Positions 44,372 to 52,845 of a stretch of 64,000 nucleotides of DNA are shown piece by piece; positions within the stretch are counted from its first letter, which is position 1; each line of letters begins with the position of its first letter. The DNA is taken from positions 145,975-209,974 of the forward strand of contig NZ_BMOS01000002.1 of the NCBI RefSeq assembly GCF_014647195.1. The letters are read 5' to 3'. Source of the DNA: Oceanobacillus indicireducens (GTDB taxonomy: Bacteria; Bacillota; Bacilli; Bacillales; Amphibacillaceae). Below the pieces are notes generated by a model, which saw only the letters and a list, made by a program, of their open reading frames with translations, was not told where the DNA came from and did no database searches. Made by a program: the position numbers and the translations under genes.

Positions 44372-45376
44372 TTATTGAAGAGCTTCTAATTCTTCAACCA
44401 ATGCACTTGCTTCCTCTTCAGGTATTGGTGCGAATCCAGTTTCACCAGCAAAGTCTGCCGCATTCTCCATACAATAGATTGCATAATCAAGGACTTGTGG
44501 CTTCTCCTTGGCGTTGTTTACATTCAGATACGTAAATACTGGTCGCGTGAAGCCCGCATAGTCGCCATCCTCCGCAATCGTATCCAATGTCGGTTCAACC
44601 GGGCCTTCACCAAAATCAACATGGACTGCTTGTACTTGGTCTTGGTTGTTTACATAGTAACCGAAGCCGAAGAATCCAATGGAGTTTACATCTTCAGAAA
44701 TTAGTGTTACGAGTGTTGAATATTCTTGTTGCAGGTTAACATCTTCTCTTAAGTCTTGTTCTTCTAAAATATTTTCATAGAAGAATTCGTACGTTCCATG
44801 ATTTTCATTCGGTCCGTATGTGTGGATCGGTTCATTCGGCCAGTCTGCATTTACGTCAGACCAGTTTGTATATTCACCTAAGAAAATACCAATGATTTGA
44901 TCCGGAGTCAGTTCTGTTGCCCAATCGTTCTCTGGGTGGGTTACAATTGTCAAACCATCTAGTGCTACTTTCAATTCTTTCACTTCTATTCCAAGTTCCT
45001 CTGCTTTTGCTAGTTCTTCTTCTTTAATCTCACGGGAGGCATCATTAAAGTCTGTTCCGCCCTCTTCCAGGAAACGTTTGAAACCAGCACTTGTACCTGC
45101 CCGGCTAACTTCGACCGATACACCTTGTTGTTCATTAACCATATATTCTTCAGCAAGTCTAGACATTAATGGAAATACAGTTCCAGAGCCGTCAATTTCA
45201 ACAATACCTTCCAGCTCTTCGGATCCGCCTTCTTGTGTATCTATTGAATTGCCACTTGTCTCTTCTGACGATTCCTCTGAACCCGTGTCATTACCGTTAT
45301 CTTTTCCTCCGCATGCTGCAAGCACTGTAACGAATGCCCCGATGACAAGGAACATAAGCAATTTCTTGAGTTTCAT
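44372..45376 (-). CDS. pstS: Phosphate-binding lipoprotein PstS
   Basis: Extracytoplasmic phosphate receptor, 334 aa. The lipobox is TVLAAC near residues 17-22, followed by a Ser/Glu/Gly-rich spacer. The PBP-like domain shows VEIDGSGTVFPLMSRLAEEY, SRAGTSAGFKRFLEGG-type (GTSAGFKRF) and DFNDASREIKEEE, which in PstS contribute phosphate ligands. First gene of pstSCAB; four Pho boxes lie upstream. The family and context agree fully. Confidence 0.96.
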   Translation of the reverse strand: MKLKKLLMFLVIGAFVTVLAACGGKDNGNDTGSEESSEETSGNSIDTQEGGSEELEGIVEIDGSGTVFPLMSRLAEEYMVNEQQGVSVEVSRAGTSAGFKRFLEEGGTDFNDASREIKEEELAKAEELGIEVKELKVALDGLTIVTHPENDWATELTPDQIIGIFLGEYTNWSDVNADWPNEPIHTYGPNENHGTYEFFYENILEEQDLREDVNLQQEYSTLVTLISEDVNSIGFFGFGYYVNNQDQVQAVHVDFGEGPVEPTLDTIAEDGDYAGFTRPVFTYLNVNNAKEKPQVLDYAIYCMENAADFAGETGFAPIPEEEASALVEELEALQ

Positions 45377-45439
45377 ACGACTTTGTCCTCCCCAATAATA
45401 GATGGATTTTATCTTGAGCGCTTTCCGCTCTCAAGTACT

Positions 45440-45493
45440 AGTATAGTGTCCCAATGTAAAGGAAGTATTAGTCGAATGTAAAGCTTTTGTAAA
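45440..45493 (-). promoter_or_regulatory. PhoP-box array and -10 of the pst operon
   Basis: Reading toward pstS, TTTACA, TTTACA, CTAATA, TTTACA occupy 45488-45493, 45477-45482, 45466-45471 and 45455-45460: four hexamers at exactly 11-bp steps, the PhoP direct-repeat geometry. A TATACT -10 hexamer follows at 45440-45445. This indicates PhoPR control under phosphate starvation. Confidence 0.88.
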
Positions 45494-45597
45494 TTTACGG
45501 AGCTTCTATAGTATATGCAGCTTTCTTCTAAATCTATGCCCCTTTCTATCATTTCCTTTCGATTATAGAAATGGATGGATAATTAAAGGAAAGGGAG

Positions 45598-46395
45598 ATG
45601 AAAGAGATGAAAATTTATCTTGATGCCGGACATGGTGGGGAAGATTCCGGTGCGATCGGAAATGGTTTGCAGGAAAAAGAAGTGGCTCTTGACTTGGCGC
45701 TTCGGGTTCGCCGTATGCTTCGCGATTATCCGCAAGTTTTAGTGAAACTGAGCCGAACGACTGATGCCACGAAGAGTCTTCGGGTGAGGACAAATGAAGC
45801 GAACAGCTGGGGCGCAAATCTTTTCTTGTCGCTTCATTGTAATGCTTTTAATGGACGAGCCCGGGGATATGAAGATTTTATTTATAACAAATTGCCGGCA
45901 GGGTCTGTTACAAGAAACTATCAAACGATTCTCCACGAAAAAGTCCTGCGAGCAATTGGCATACCAAACCGGGGGAAGAAACAGGCCAACTTTCATGTCC
46001 TGCGCGAATCAAACATGCCGGCGATTTTAACAGAGAACGGCTTTATCGATCATCCGGAAGATGCGAAATTGATGAAGCAGGCGGCCTGGAGAGAAAAAGT
46101 CGCAGCCGCGCATGTAGAGGGGTTAGTTGAAATCTTTAACTTAAAAAGCTCTAGCTCTAGTAAAGAGGGATACCAATTAATTGCCGGTTCCTTTGCAAAA
46201 AAAGCAAATGCAACTGCAAGACAAGCATTACTCACCTCGAAACAAATCCCGGCCACGGTAAAAGAAGTGTCGATAACTGGAAAAAAGCTATACCGTGTCA
46301 TCGCCGGCACCTATCCGAGCAGAACTGCAGCAGAAAGCGAACAGAGACGCATCTTGCAAATGGGGATTGAAACATTCATCTTACAAAATAGTTAA
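45598..46395 (+). CDS. N-acetylmuramoyl-L-alanine amidase with SPOR domain (CwlC/CwlV-like)
   Basis: Cell-wall amidase of 265 aa. The Amidase_3 domain begins at residue 4 (KIYLDAGHGGEDSGA with the zinc His, the metal Glu in GLQEKEVALD, His in FLSLHCNAF, and the Glu in PAILTENGF). A Ser-rich linker at about 184 leads to a SPOR-like repeat (YQLIAGSFAKKANA, YRVIAGTYPSRTAA). It has no signal peptide, as in CwlC, which acts on the mother-cell wall late in sporulation; that role is inferred. Start ATG 45598 or ATG 45607 (AAGGGAG 9 bases before). Own terminator. Confidence 0.92.
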   Translation: MKEMKIYLDAGHGGEDSGAIGNGLQEKEVALDLALRVRRMLRDYPQVLVKLSRTTDATKSLRVRTNEANSWGANLFLSLHCNAFNGRARGYEDFIYNKLPAGSVTRNYQTILHEKVLRAIGIPNRGKKQANFHVLRESNMPAILTENGFIDHPEDAKLMKQAAWREKVAAAHVEGLVEIFNLKSSSSSKEGYQLIAGSFAKKANATARQALLTSKQIPATVKEVSITGKKLYRVIAGTYPSRTAAESEQRRILQMGIETFILQNS

Positions 46396-46405
46396 ACACA
46401 CTACA

Positions 46406-46441
46406 AAACAGCCGGGCATATTATGATGTGCCCGGCTGTTT
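46406..46441. terminator. Terminator of the SPOR amidase gene
   Basis: AAAACAGCCGGGCA pairs with TGCCCGGCTGTTT around a 9-10-nt loop. Confidence 0.9.
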
Positions 46442-46488
46442 AAGTATGCTTTATTCAAGCATTAGATGGCTCTATTGAGTCTTTTATT

Positions 46489-47652
46489 TTAATTCATCAC
46501 CCATTTATCCTTACTAAATAGGATTCTGCTGATGATGAAGATAATGATGATACAGACGAGATTACTGCCAATCGTCATAAATATATGCCCATAATTCACC
46601 ACACCAAACAATAATTCCGTAAGAATCGCAAAGATATTTACAAATGGCAGGATAAAATGATTCATCGTAAACTCATTCACACCAAGACCACTAATCATCA
46701 TCATCGGGAAAATGAGCACCATCATAATCGGTGTACTATAACTCTGTGCTTCTTTTACTGTTTTACCCACAATACTTGTGATCATTAAGAGAGCACCAAC
46801 GAAGAATGAATAGACTAGCGTCACAAGTGCGCCCATTCCAATGATCGCAACCATATTATCACCGAACGAAATTGCAGCTTTCAAGTGTTCCGTAAAGAAA
46901 GCTATCTCAATTGCAACGACTGCGAGCGTAATAATTCCAATAATGACTCCGACAGAAGATATCGTTAAATATTTTGCCATTAGTAACGTAGAGCGATTTA
47001 CTGGCGTCATAAGAAGTGCTTCCATCGTTTTCTTTTCCTTTTCACCCGCAAAGATATCTGCTGCTGATGGAGCTGCTCCCACTCCAATAGCAATCGATAG
47101 AATAAGTGGGATCAACAGAGCCAGCACCTGGATATTACTATCCTCCGTGTTCGTCTCCCGTTGCTCCACTGCAACCGCCTGAGTGATGGATGGATCGATA
47201 TTCGCTTGTTGCAGTCTTTCTGCGACAACAATCTGTTCATATTCTGCAAGCTCGCCACTTACAAGATAAATAAGATTAGAAGATTTTTGACTGAATGTAT
47301 CCCCGATCAGCTCCACATTGCCAGCTTCTCCCGCTTGCACTTCCGCGTCAAAGTTATCTGCAAACACAATTGCTGCTTGAACTTCTCCATCGATAAACGC
47401 CTGTTCCGGATTTTCCGCACGTAAGAGTTCCACCTTATCCAATGTTCCAAGTATTGTTTCCTGTTCAGCGGAAATGTCTTCTTCCACAGCCAATGTGTAT
47501 GTTTCATCTTCCCCGTCACTAATCAAACTTTCATAGAAAAAAGTTAATGCGGACATCATAAGAATCGGTAACAATACGGTTAATAGCAATGTCCGCTTAT
47601 CACGGAAGGAATCAATCATTTCTTTTTTATAAATTTTAAATAGCATAGCCAT
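46489..47652 (-). CDS. natB: ABC exporter permease NatB-like
   Basis: Membrane subunit of a Na+-type ABC exporter, 387 aa, the size of B. subtilis NatB. One N-terminal helix (ALLLTVLLPILMMSALTFFYE-type, residues about 20-40), an extracytoplasmic domain to about residue 175, then five to six helices. The motif FAGEKEKKTMEALLMTPVNRSTLLMAKY (split near residues 205-232) is characteristic. The ATG (47652, or 47646 with better spacing from GGGGG) overlaps the end of the ATPase gene. Export of Na+ is inferred from NatAB. Confidence 0.87.
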   Translation of the reverse strand: MAMLFKIYKKEMIDSFRDKRTLLLTVLLPILMMSALTFFYESLISDGEDETYTLAVEEDISAEQETILGTLDKVELLRAENPEQAFIDGEVQAAIVFADNFDAEVQAGEAGNVELIGDTFSQKSSNLIYLVSGELAEYEQIVVAERLQQANIDPSITQAVAVEQRETNTEDSNIQVLALLIPLILSIAIGVGAAPSAADIFAGEKEKKTMEALLMTPVNRSTLLMAKYLTISSVGVIIGIITLAVVAIEIAFFTEHLKAAISFGDNMVAIIGMGALVTLVYSFFVGALLMITSIVGKTVKEAQSYSTPIMMVLIFPMMMISGLGVNEFTMNHFILPFVNIFAILTELLFGVVNYGHIFMTIGSNLVCIIIIFIISRILFSKDKWVMN

Positions 47653-48388
47653 CCGTCCCCCTTACTAATTTACTCATAAAGATATAGTTTAAATCCCGAC
47701 TGTTTTCCTCTTCATATAAGGCCTCTTTCTCCCCATGGTAGATAAGTTCACCTTTATGGATCATCGCGATATGGTCACAGAGCATATCAACTTCTTCCAT
47801 AATGTGGCTGGAGAAGATAATCGTTTTTCCTTGTGTTTTTAGCTCCTGGACGAGCTGGCGAAAAACGTTGGAAGCGGTGATATCGAGTCCGGTTGTCGGT
47901 TCATCGAAGAGAATAATTTCCGGATCATGGATGATTGCACGAGCGATCGCCATCTTCTGACGCATCCCTTTAGAGAAACCGTCCACTTTCCGGTCAAGAA
48001 AGTCGCGCATACCGAACATTTTCGTCAGTTCATCAATCCGCACCTTTGTCTCATGCTTGCTTAAATGATAGAGCGCTGCAAAGTATTCGAGATTCTCTCT
48101 AGCGGTCATGCGGTTATAGAGCCCAGTCTCTCCGCCGAACAAGACACCCATCCGCTTTTTAATTTCATCTGGTTTCTTTACTGTGTCATAGCCTTTTACA
48201 ACAATTTGTCCTTCTGTCGGTGTAAGCAATGTTGCGATGGAACGGAGAAGCGTCGTTTTCCCTGCTCCGTTCTCCCCTAATAGACCGACGATCTCTCCTG
48301 CATGAACTGTAAAGGACACATGGTTTAAAGCAGTTATTGAGAGTTTTTTATCTTGAAATCGTTTCGTCACGTTTTGAATTTCAATCAT
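47636..48388 (-). CDS. natA: ABC exporter ATP-binding protein NatA-like
   Basis: ATPase of about 250 aa. Walker A GENGAGKTT, signature DGFSKGMRQKMAIAR, Walker B IILFDEPTTGLD and switch FSSHIMEEVDMLC. ATG 48388 is preceded by AAGGGATGGGAACGAA; the longer frame to 48451 is not supported. The 3' end overlaps natB by 17 nt. Divergent from a LytTR response-regulator/GHKL kinase pair, matching the B. subtilis natKR-natAB association. Confidence 0.9.
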   Translation of the reverse strand: MIEIQNVTKRFQDKKLSITALNHVSFTVHAGEIVGLLGENGAGKTTLLRSIATLLTPTEGQIVVKGYDTVKKPDEIKKRMGVLFGGETGLYNRMTARENLEYFAALYHLSKHETKVRIDELTKMFGMRDFLDRKVDGFSKGMRQKMAIARAIIHDPEIILFDEPTTGLDITASNVFRQLVQELKTQGKTIIFSSHIMEEVDMLCDHIAMIHKGELIYHGEKEALYEEENSRDLNYIFMSKLVRGTDGYAI

Positions 48389-48455
48389 TTCGTTCCCATC
48401 CCTTTTTTGATTTGTTACATTCATTGTAAGCAAAACCATCGCCTCTTTCACCGGA

Positions 48456-48490
48456 CATGTCGCGAATCATTCCTTTGATGTCGTGAAAAT
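48456..48490. promoter_or_regulatory. Direct repeats, likely NatR (LytTR) site, in the natA-natR gap
   Basis: ATGTCGCGAATCATT starts at 48456 and ATGTCGTGAAAATG at 48477: direct repeats 21 bp apart, two helical turns, as LytTR regulators require. They lie between the divergent natAB and natRK starts. Confidence 0.6.
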
Positions 48491-48508
48491 GCCTTATCTG
48501 GCTTTGAA

Positions 48509-48517
48509 ATGGTATAA
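48509..48517 (+). promoter_or_regulatory. Extended -10 promoter of natRK
   Basis: TGGTATAAT (extended -10) about 50 bases before the natR start; the expected -35 position (TGCCTT) is poor. This fits an activator-dependent promoter with the direct repeats just upstream. Confidence 0.6.
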
Positions 48518-48568
48518 TGAAGAAAAACTATTGCGTCATTTTACATAGAAAGTACGGGGGTTACAAGT

Positions 48569-49270
48569 ATGCTGAAGGTTGGAATCGTTGATGACCGTCA
48601 GATTGATTTAGATAAGATAGTTGGGATTGTATCACAGATTGATGATGTGGAGATCGTCTTCTCTACTACTTCTGCAGAGGAAGCCTATGAGCGGATTAAA
48701 GATGAAGAAATCATGCTGCTCGTCGCCGATATTGAAATGCCCCATCTTTCCGGCTATGAGCTCGCAGATATTATCCATTCCCACGCGCTTCATATTGACG
48801 TTATTTTCGTAACGGCAAATAGTGGGTATGCGGTCCATGCCTTTGAAATCAATGTACATGACTATATTATGAAGCCCTATACGAAAAATCGGCTCACGAC
48901 ATCAATTAAACGGATTATGGAAAAGTCCCGGCAAGCGGAAATTACAGGGAGACTTTACATTAAACAGAAGAACAACATTCATATTATCCAGAAAAAGGAT
49001 ATCATTTTCATTGAACGAACAGGCAGGTCATCCACAATTTTTACAAAAAGTGGAACCATTAAGACATATCAAACGTTAAAAGAATTAGAGGGAGAGCTAA
49101 GGGAAAGGGATTTTCTTCGCTCACACCGTTCCTTTATCATCAACATCCACTACATTCAAAATTTCGAGCTCTACGCGAAAAACTCCTTCATCGTGAACTT
49201 TGACGGCATAGAAGAAACCGCAATGATTACAAAAGAAATGGTCAACCACTTGCAGCAAAATTACTTTTAA
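48569..49270 (+). CDS. natR: LytTR-family response regulator, NatR-like
   Basis: A 233-aa two-component regulator, the same length as B. subtilis NatR. Receiver domain (residues 1 to about 120): acidic pocket in GIVDDRQ, phospho-acceptor Asp in LLVADIEMPHLSG, conserved Thr in VIFVTANSG, Lys in YIMKPY. C-terminal LytTR domain with DIIFIERTGRSSTIF and FLRSHRSFIINIHYI. GGGGG precedes the ATG. Followed by an R4 palindrome and then the cognate kinase gene. Confidence 0.92.
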   Translation: MLKVGIVDDRQIDLDKIVGIVSQIDDVEIVFSTTSAEEAYERIKDEEIMLLVADIEMPHLSGYELADIIHSHALHIDVIFVTANSGYAVHAFEINVHDYIMKPYTKNRLTTSIKRIMEKSRQAEITGRLYIKQKNNIHIIQKKDIIFIERTGRSSTIFTKSGTIKTYQTLKELEGELRERDFLRSHRSFIINIHYIQNFELYAKNSFIVNFDGIEETAMITKEMVNHLQQNYF

Positions 49271-49274
49271 CACC

Positions 49275-49333
49275 GGGACAACTGCTCTGACCCTCTGTCC
49301 CAGTGCGGGACACGGGGTCAGAGCAGTTGTCCC
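49275..49333. repeat. R4 palindrome inside the natRK operon
   Basis: 27-nt arms at 49275-49301 and 49307-49333 with two mismatches and a 5-nt loop (AGTGC). The 5' arm starts GGGACAACTGCTCTGACCC and ends TGTCCC. Compared with 11739-11801 the arms are inside-out: the part that is outer there is inner here. It begins 5 bp after the natR stop. Confidence 0.92.
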
Positions 49334-49352
49334 GATTGATAGGAGGTTGGAA

Positions 49353-50351
49353 ATGGGGATTGTGCGTCTTTATTGGGTGAGTGTTGTCTTGCTTTTCGCG
49401 TTTCATTTGGAGCTTGCGGGGCGAGCTTTACCTTTTGATTTTCCCTTTTATGTATCAATTATTGTAGCTTTGTTCCTTGTTTTTCTACTTCAAAGAAAAA
49501 TGATCGTGCAGATTGAGGCGCTTGGAGCAAAGGTGAATTTGGGGTTATACAGTATCCAGCTACTTGTTTTATTCATCTATTTATTAAGCGGGCCTGGCCT
49601 GATTTCACTTATTCCATTTCTCCTCTTCCTTTCCGTTGAAATAATGAGACTTACATTGGGCCGGAAGCTTTATCATAAGGATGAGCTTATCCATTCCCAC
49701 ACAAGGGAAATTGAGCAGATGAATGAAGCCTTTCTCATCGTCCGGAAAGAAAGACATGACTTTTTAAAACATATCTCTGCGATGCATTATATGCTTGAAA
49801 ATAAGAATCATAAAGAAGCAACAACGTATTTAAATGAGCTTGTGGAAGGGTATAAGGAAACAAACCTGTCCATTCAAGGAGAAAGAGGAACGGTTGCGGG
49901 TATTCTGCATCAAAGTTACCGCAAAGGAAAAGATAATGGGATTGAAGTAACGTACGATCTCGAAGCGGCAATTTCAAGCTTGCCACTTTCCGATCGAGAT
50001 TTAACTGAACTAATCGGGAATATACTGGATAATGCGCTGGAAGCAAGCGCCGAATGGCAAAAAGAGACCGGAAAACAGGCCCATATTACATTACAGACTT
50101 CAAAACGGAGCGGATTATTTATTTTAAGCTGTAAAAATTACACCCTCCCCATACCGAACGATGTACTTGATCATTTATTTACGAAACAGGCGAGAACGAC
50201 CAAATCAGGGGATCATGAGGGACTTGGTACACAGATTATCGCACAGATTACCCAGAAACATGCAGGATATCTTGATTTCGTTTATAAGAACCAAACCTTT
50301 ACACTGCAAATTAAATTGCCTGCCATCTTGAAATCGGTCGACACGGAATAA
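49353..50351 (+). CDS. natK: GHKL sensor histidine kinase, NatK/AgrC-like
   Basis: About 332 aa. The N-terminal 115 residues have four hydrophobic segments, then the DHp-like H-box VRKERHDFLKHISAMHYM with the phospho-histidine in RHDFLKH. The ATPase domain has the N-box TELIGNILDNALEAS and a G-box GDHEGLGTQII, the HATPase_c_5 type shared by AgrC, CitA and NatK. ATG 49353 is 6 bases from AGGAGG; a TTG at 49347 is too close. Partner of the NatR-like regulator, predicted to control natAB. Confidence 0.9.
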   Translation: MGIVRLYWVSVVLLFAFHLELAGRALPFDFPFYVSIIVALFLVFLLQRKMIVQIEALGAKVNLGLYSIQLLVLFIYLLSGPGLISLIPFLLFLSVEIMRLTLGRKLYHKDELIHSHTREIEQMNEAFLIVRKERHDFLKHISAMHYMLENKNHKEATTYLNELVEGYKETNLSIQGERGTVAGILHQSYRKGKDNGIEVTYDLEAAISSLPLSDRDLTELIGNILDNALEASAEWQKETGKQAHITLQTSKRSGLFILSCKNYTLPIPNDVLDHLFTKQARTTKSGDHEGLGTQIIAQITQKHAGYLDFVYKNQTFTLQIKLPAILKSVDTE

Positions 50352-50368
50352 AGACGAGGAGGAGCACA

Positions 50369-51022
50369 ATGGTTCTTTACCGCTTACCGCTAATGATACT
50401 GACGCTTAGTCTCGTATATATTTTCATCGCTCCCGATGAGCCTTTTACGTTCAAACTCTTTTTTAAACTATTGCCAATGATTGTCATTATACTTTATGCA
50501 TTTCGGATTGCTCCAGAAAATAAAAGATGCGTCCATTGGTTCATCATGCTTGGTCTCGTCTTTTCGATGATTGGCGATGCGACACTGCACTGGTTTCTCA
50601 TTGGTCTTGTCGCCTTCTTTATTGCCCATATTTGTTATGCTATCGGCTTCCTCAAAGTTGCCAAATTCACGAAGCGGCGGATACTTGCCGCAATTCCAAT
50701 TGGTATCTATGCTATTATTTTCGGGATATTCCTTATACCTGCGTTAACGGATGCCGGAGAGCAAGTACTTGCGGTCCCAGTCGTTGCTTATATTATCATT
50801 ATTTCACTAATGCTCTTGGCTACAATTTTAACAGGCAATCGACCGGCGCAATTCGGGGCATTGTTATTCGTTATTTCTGATTCGATTCTTGCTTGGAATA
50901 TGTTTGTGGCGGCCGTTCCATTTGCGGAGGCCCTTGTCATGCTCCCCTACTATGCAGCTCAATTTTTCATTGCAGTTAGTCTCTACTCGCTCATTGAACA
51001 AGACAAGCGCATCGTTTGGTAG
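50369..51022 (+). CDS. YhhN/TMEM86-family membrane protein (lysoplasmalogenase family)
   Basis: A 217-aa protein with seven to eight helices. The YhhN marks are two aspartate-bearing helices, VFSMIGDATLHWF and LFVISDSILAWNMF, plus FIAHICYAIGF. Eukaryotic TMEM86 cleaves lysoplasmalogens; bacterial substrates are uncertain. It starts 17 bp after natK with GAGGAGGAG, so probably in the natRK operon. No terminator is evident before the R1 element. Confidence 0.87.
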   Translation: MVLYRLPLMILTLSLVYIFIAPDEPFTFKLFFKLLPMIVIILYAFRIAPENKRCVHWFIMLGLVFSMIGDATLHWFLIGLVAFFIAHICYAIGFLKVAKFTKRRILAAIPIGIYAIIFGIFLIPALTDAGEQVLAVPVVAYIIIISLMLLATILTGNRPAQFGALLFVISDSILAWNMFVAAVPFAEALVMLPYYAAQFFIAVSLYSLIEQDKRIVW

Positions 51023-51099
51023 CAAAATAGGAGTGTAAAACAACTATTTTTGATATGCTTATAAGGTATTATTCAACTTTTACAACAACCTAACCGTAT

Positions 51100-51409
51100 A
51101 ATTACTTTCATTCAGCGCAAGTGTTTCGCACGTTCTGTTATGTAAGAGCACTAATCGCCGTTCAGTTGCCCGGCGGACGGATGCGCATCCTAAGGTACAG
51201 CCGTAGCCTCGACGCACAGGAAGTGATAATACAGGCGTTGCCACATACGAGAGCGAACTTAGTCTGCCTCGGAAGAAAAGCACTTCCTGCGGGAGCTTAG
51301 GACTAATGCTTTTCACGCAGGAGTAACCCGGCCGCCTGTGGAAAGCGAGAGGTGTCTGAACTGCGGACCTCCAGGTAAGAGTTACTCTTACACTGAATGA
51401 AAGTAATTC
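51100..51409. repeat. R1 element, hybrid/deleted (copy e, about 310 bp)
   Basis: Both terminal motifs are present (ATTACTTTCATTCAGCGCAAG and CACTGAATGAAAGTAATTC), but the middle joins domain 2 in reverse (GCCGTTCAGTTGCCC...CTTCCTGCGGG) directly to a single domain-1 arm (GAGAGGTGTCTGAACTGC). Thus one arm of each internal inverted repeat is missing. Confidence 0.83.
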
Positions 51410-51478
51410 CTAGTTTTTATAAAACTTATAAGTTGCAAGAGTTGGGTAATGTAGTTCTAAACATAGGGGGAATTTCAT

Positions 51479-52051
51479 GTGAAGTTAACAACAAGGGAAG
51501 TTTTATCCATCCCAAATATTTTATCTTACATCCGGATTCTTCTGATTCCTGTATTTGTCTATCTTTTCATTCATGCAACGGACACAAGCGATTATTATCT
51601 TATCGGCATTATTATTCTTTTATCTGGTGTAACCGACGCATTGGACGGATGGATTGCCCGGACATTCAATCAAATTACAGAACTCGGGAAAATCGTTGAC
51701 CCGATTGCAGATAAATTAACACAGACAGCGATCGTCGCCTGTCTATTGTTCCGCTATCCATATATGTGGATTCTGTTTATCCTCTTTGTCTTGAAAGAGT
51801 TGTTTATGGGAATCAATGGACTCATTCTTTTAAAACGCGGGAAAAAATTGGACGGAGCGAAGTGGTTTGGGAAAGTATCAACGGCTGTTTTTTACCTAGC
51901 GATGGGAATTTTAATTACATTTCCCAGCCTAGATACGTATTTTATCGCATTCCTCATGATTGTAACGGGTATATTCCTATCCATTTCTTTCTTGATGTAT
52001 ATCCCGGAATTCCTGAGATTATATGAAAAAAGAGAAGATGCTGTGCGTTAA
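51479..52051 (+). CDS. CDP-alcohol phosphatidyltransferase (PgsA-like)
   Basis: Integral membrane phospholipid enzyme, 190 aa. The full catalytic signature DG-x2-AR-x8-G-x3-D-x3-D is present (DGWIARTFNQITELGKIVDPIAD, residues about 59-81; key residues Asp59, Gly60, Ala63, Arg64, Gly73, Asp77, Asp81). Six helices. The most likely product is phosphatidylglycerophosphate, but its sequence differs from housekeeping B. subtilis PgsA, so it may be a paralogue. GTG start 51479, 8 bases after AGGGGG. Its 3' end is inside the terminator. Confidence 0.88.
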   Translation: MKLTTREVLSIPNILSYIRILLIPVFVYLFIHATDTSDYYLIGIIILLSGVTDALDGWIARTFNQITELGKIVDPIADKLTQTAIVACLLFRYPYMWILFILFVLKELFMGINGLILLKRGKKLDGAKWFGKVSTAVFYLAMGILITFPSLDTYFIAFLMIVTGIFLSISFLMYIPEFLRLYEKREDAVR

Positions 52052-52069
52052 GCTCAGCATCTTCTCTTT
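52028..52069 (+). terminator. Terminator overlapping the end of the phosphatidyltransferase gene
   Basis: AAAGAGAAGATGCTG pairs with CAGCATCTTCTCTTT. The left arm encodes the last residues of the protein (KREDAV) and the stop lies in the loop. Confidence 0.88.
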
Positions 52070-52109
52070 CATTTATAAGATCATTCATGAGGATTTTGTG
52101 GTCAGCAAA

Positions 52110-52673
52110 TTAGCCTCGTAATGATTTCAAAGCACTGCTCCAAGCAATGACTTGATCTAACATTTGGTTTGCATTATCTGCATGGTAATCAGCTGGCTTG
52201 AAGACGGAGAAGTTTTCAAAGTCAGCTAGTAGTGAGAATGTAACTGCAGTACGAACGTCTGCTACTTGTAATTCACCAAGAATCAGGCGCATGTTCTCAT
52301 GAGCACGGGTTCCGCCAAGGCTTCCGTAACCAACAAATCCTGCCGCTTTATTATTTACTTCTGGATTTAAGTAGTCAAGCGCGTTCTTCAGTGCACCACC
52401 GATTGCATGGTTGTATTCTGGAGTGATGAAAATATATCCGTCAAAAGAAGCCATTTTATCAGACCAAGCTTTGATAACTGCATTTGCCTTTTCTTTTTCA
52501 GCTTCCGGTAAGCTTTCACTTAGGAATGGTAAACGGTAATCCGCTAGGTCTACTAGCTCATATTCTACATCTTGATCCTTGCGATTGTTCGCAAAGTCAA
52601 GTGTCCAATTTGCTACTTGTTCCCCATTACGTCCTTCACGAACACTTCCTAAAATAATACCAATTTTTAACAC
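52110..52673 (-). CDS. NADPH-dependent FMN reductase / azoreductase-like flavoprotein
   Basis: A 187-aa flavodoxin-fold reductase. The phosphate-binding loop is GSVREGRNGEQVA (residues 9-21) and the flavin-site motif FITPEYNHAIGGALKNALDYL spans about residues 82-102, followed by GYGSLGGTRAHENMR. Such enzymes reduce quinones, azo dyes or chromate in vitro; the cellular substrate is unknown. GGGGG lies upstream of the ATG. Monocistronic. Confidence 0.9.
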   Translation of the reverse strand: MLKIGIILGSVREGRNGEQVANWTLDFANNRKDQDVEYELVDLADYRLPFLSESLPEAEKEKANAVIKAWSDKMASFDGYIFITPEYNHAIGGALKNALDYLNPEVNNKAAGFVGYGSLGGTRAHENMRLILGELQVADVRTAVTFSLLADFENFSVFKPADYHADNANQMLDQVIAWSSALKSLRG

Positions 52674-52845
52674 TCGAATTCCCCCTGTTATCTATAACTT
52701 ACTTTTAGTTTAATTCAATATAAATGAATTACGCTTATTAATATACCATGATTTTTTTCATGTTGCAATCTTTTTGTTCTCTTTTATTATTTACTTATCA
52801 TTTGTAAGTTTAATAACATAGGCGCAGAGCGAATTTTTATTTTAT

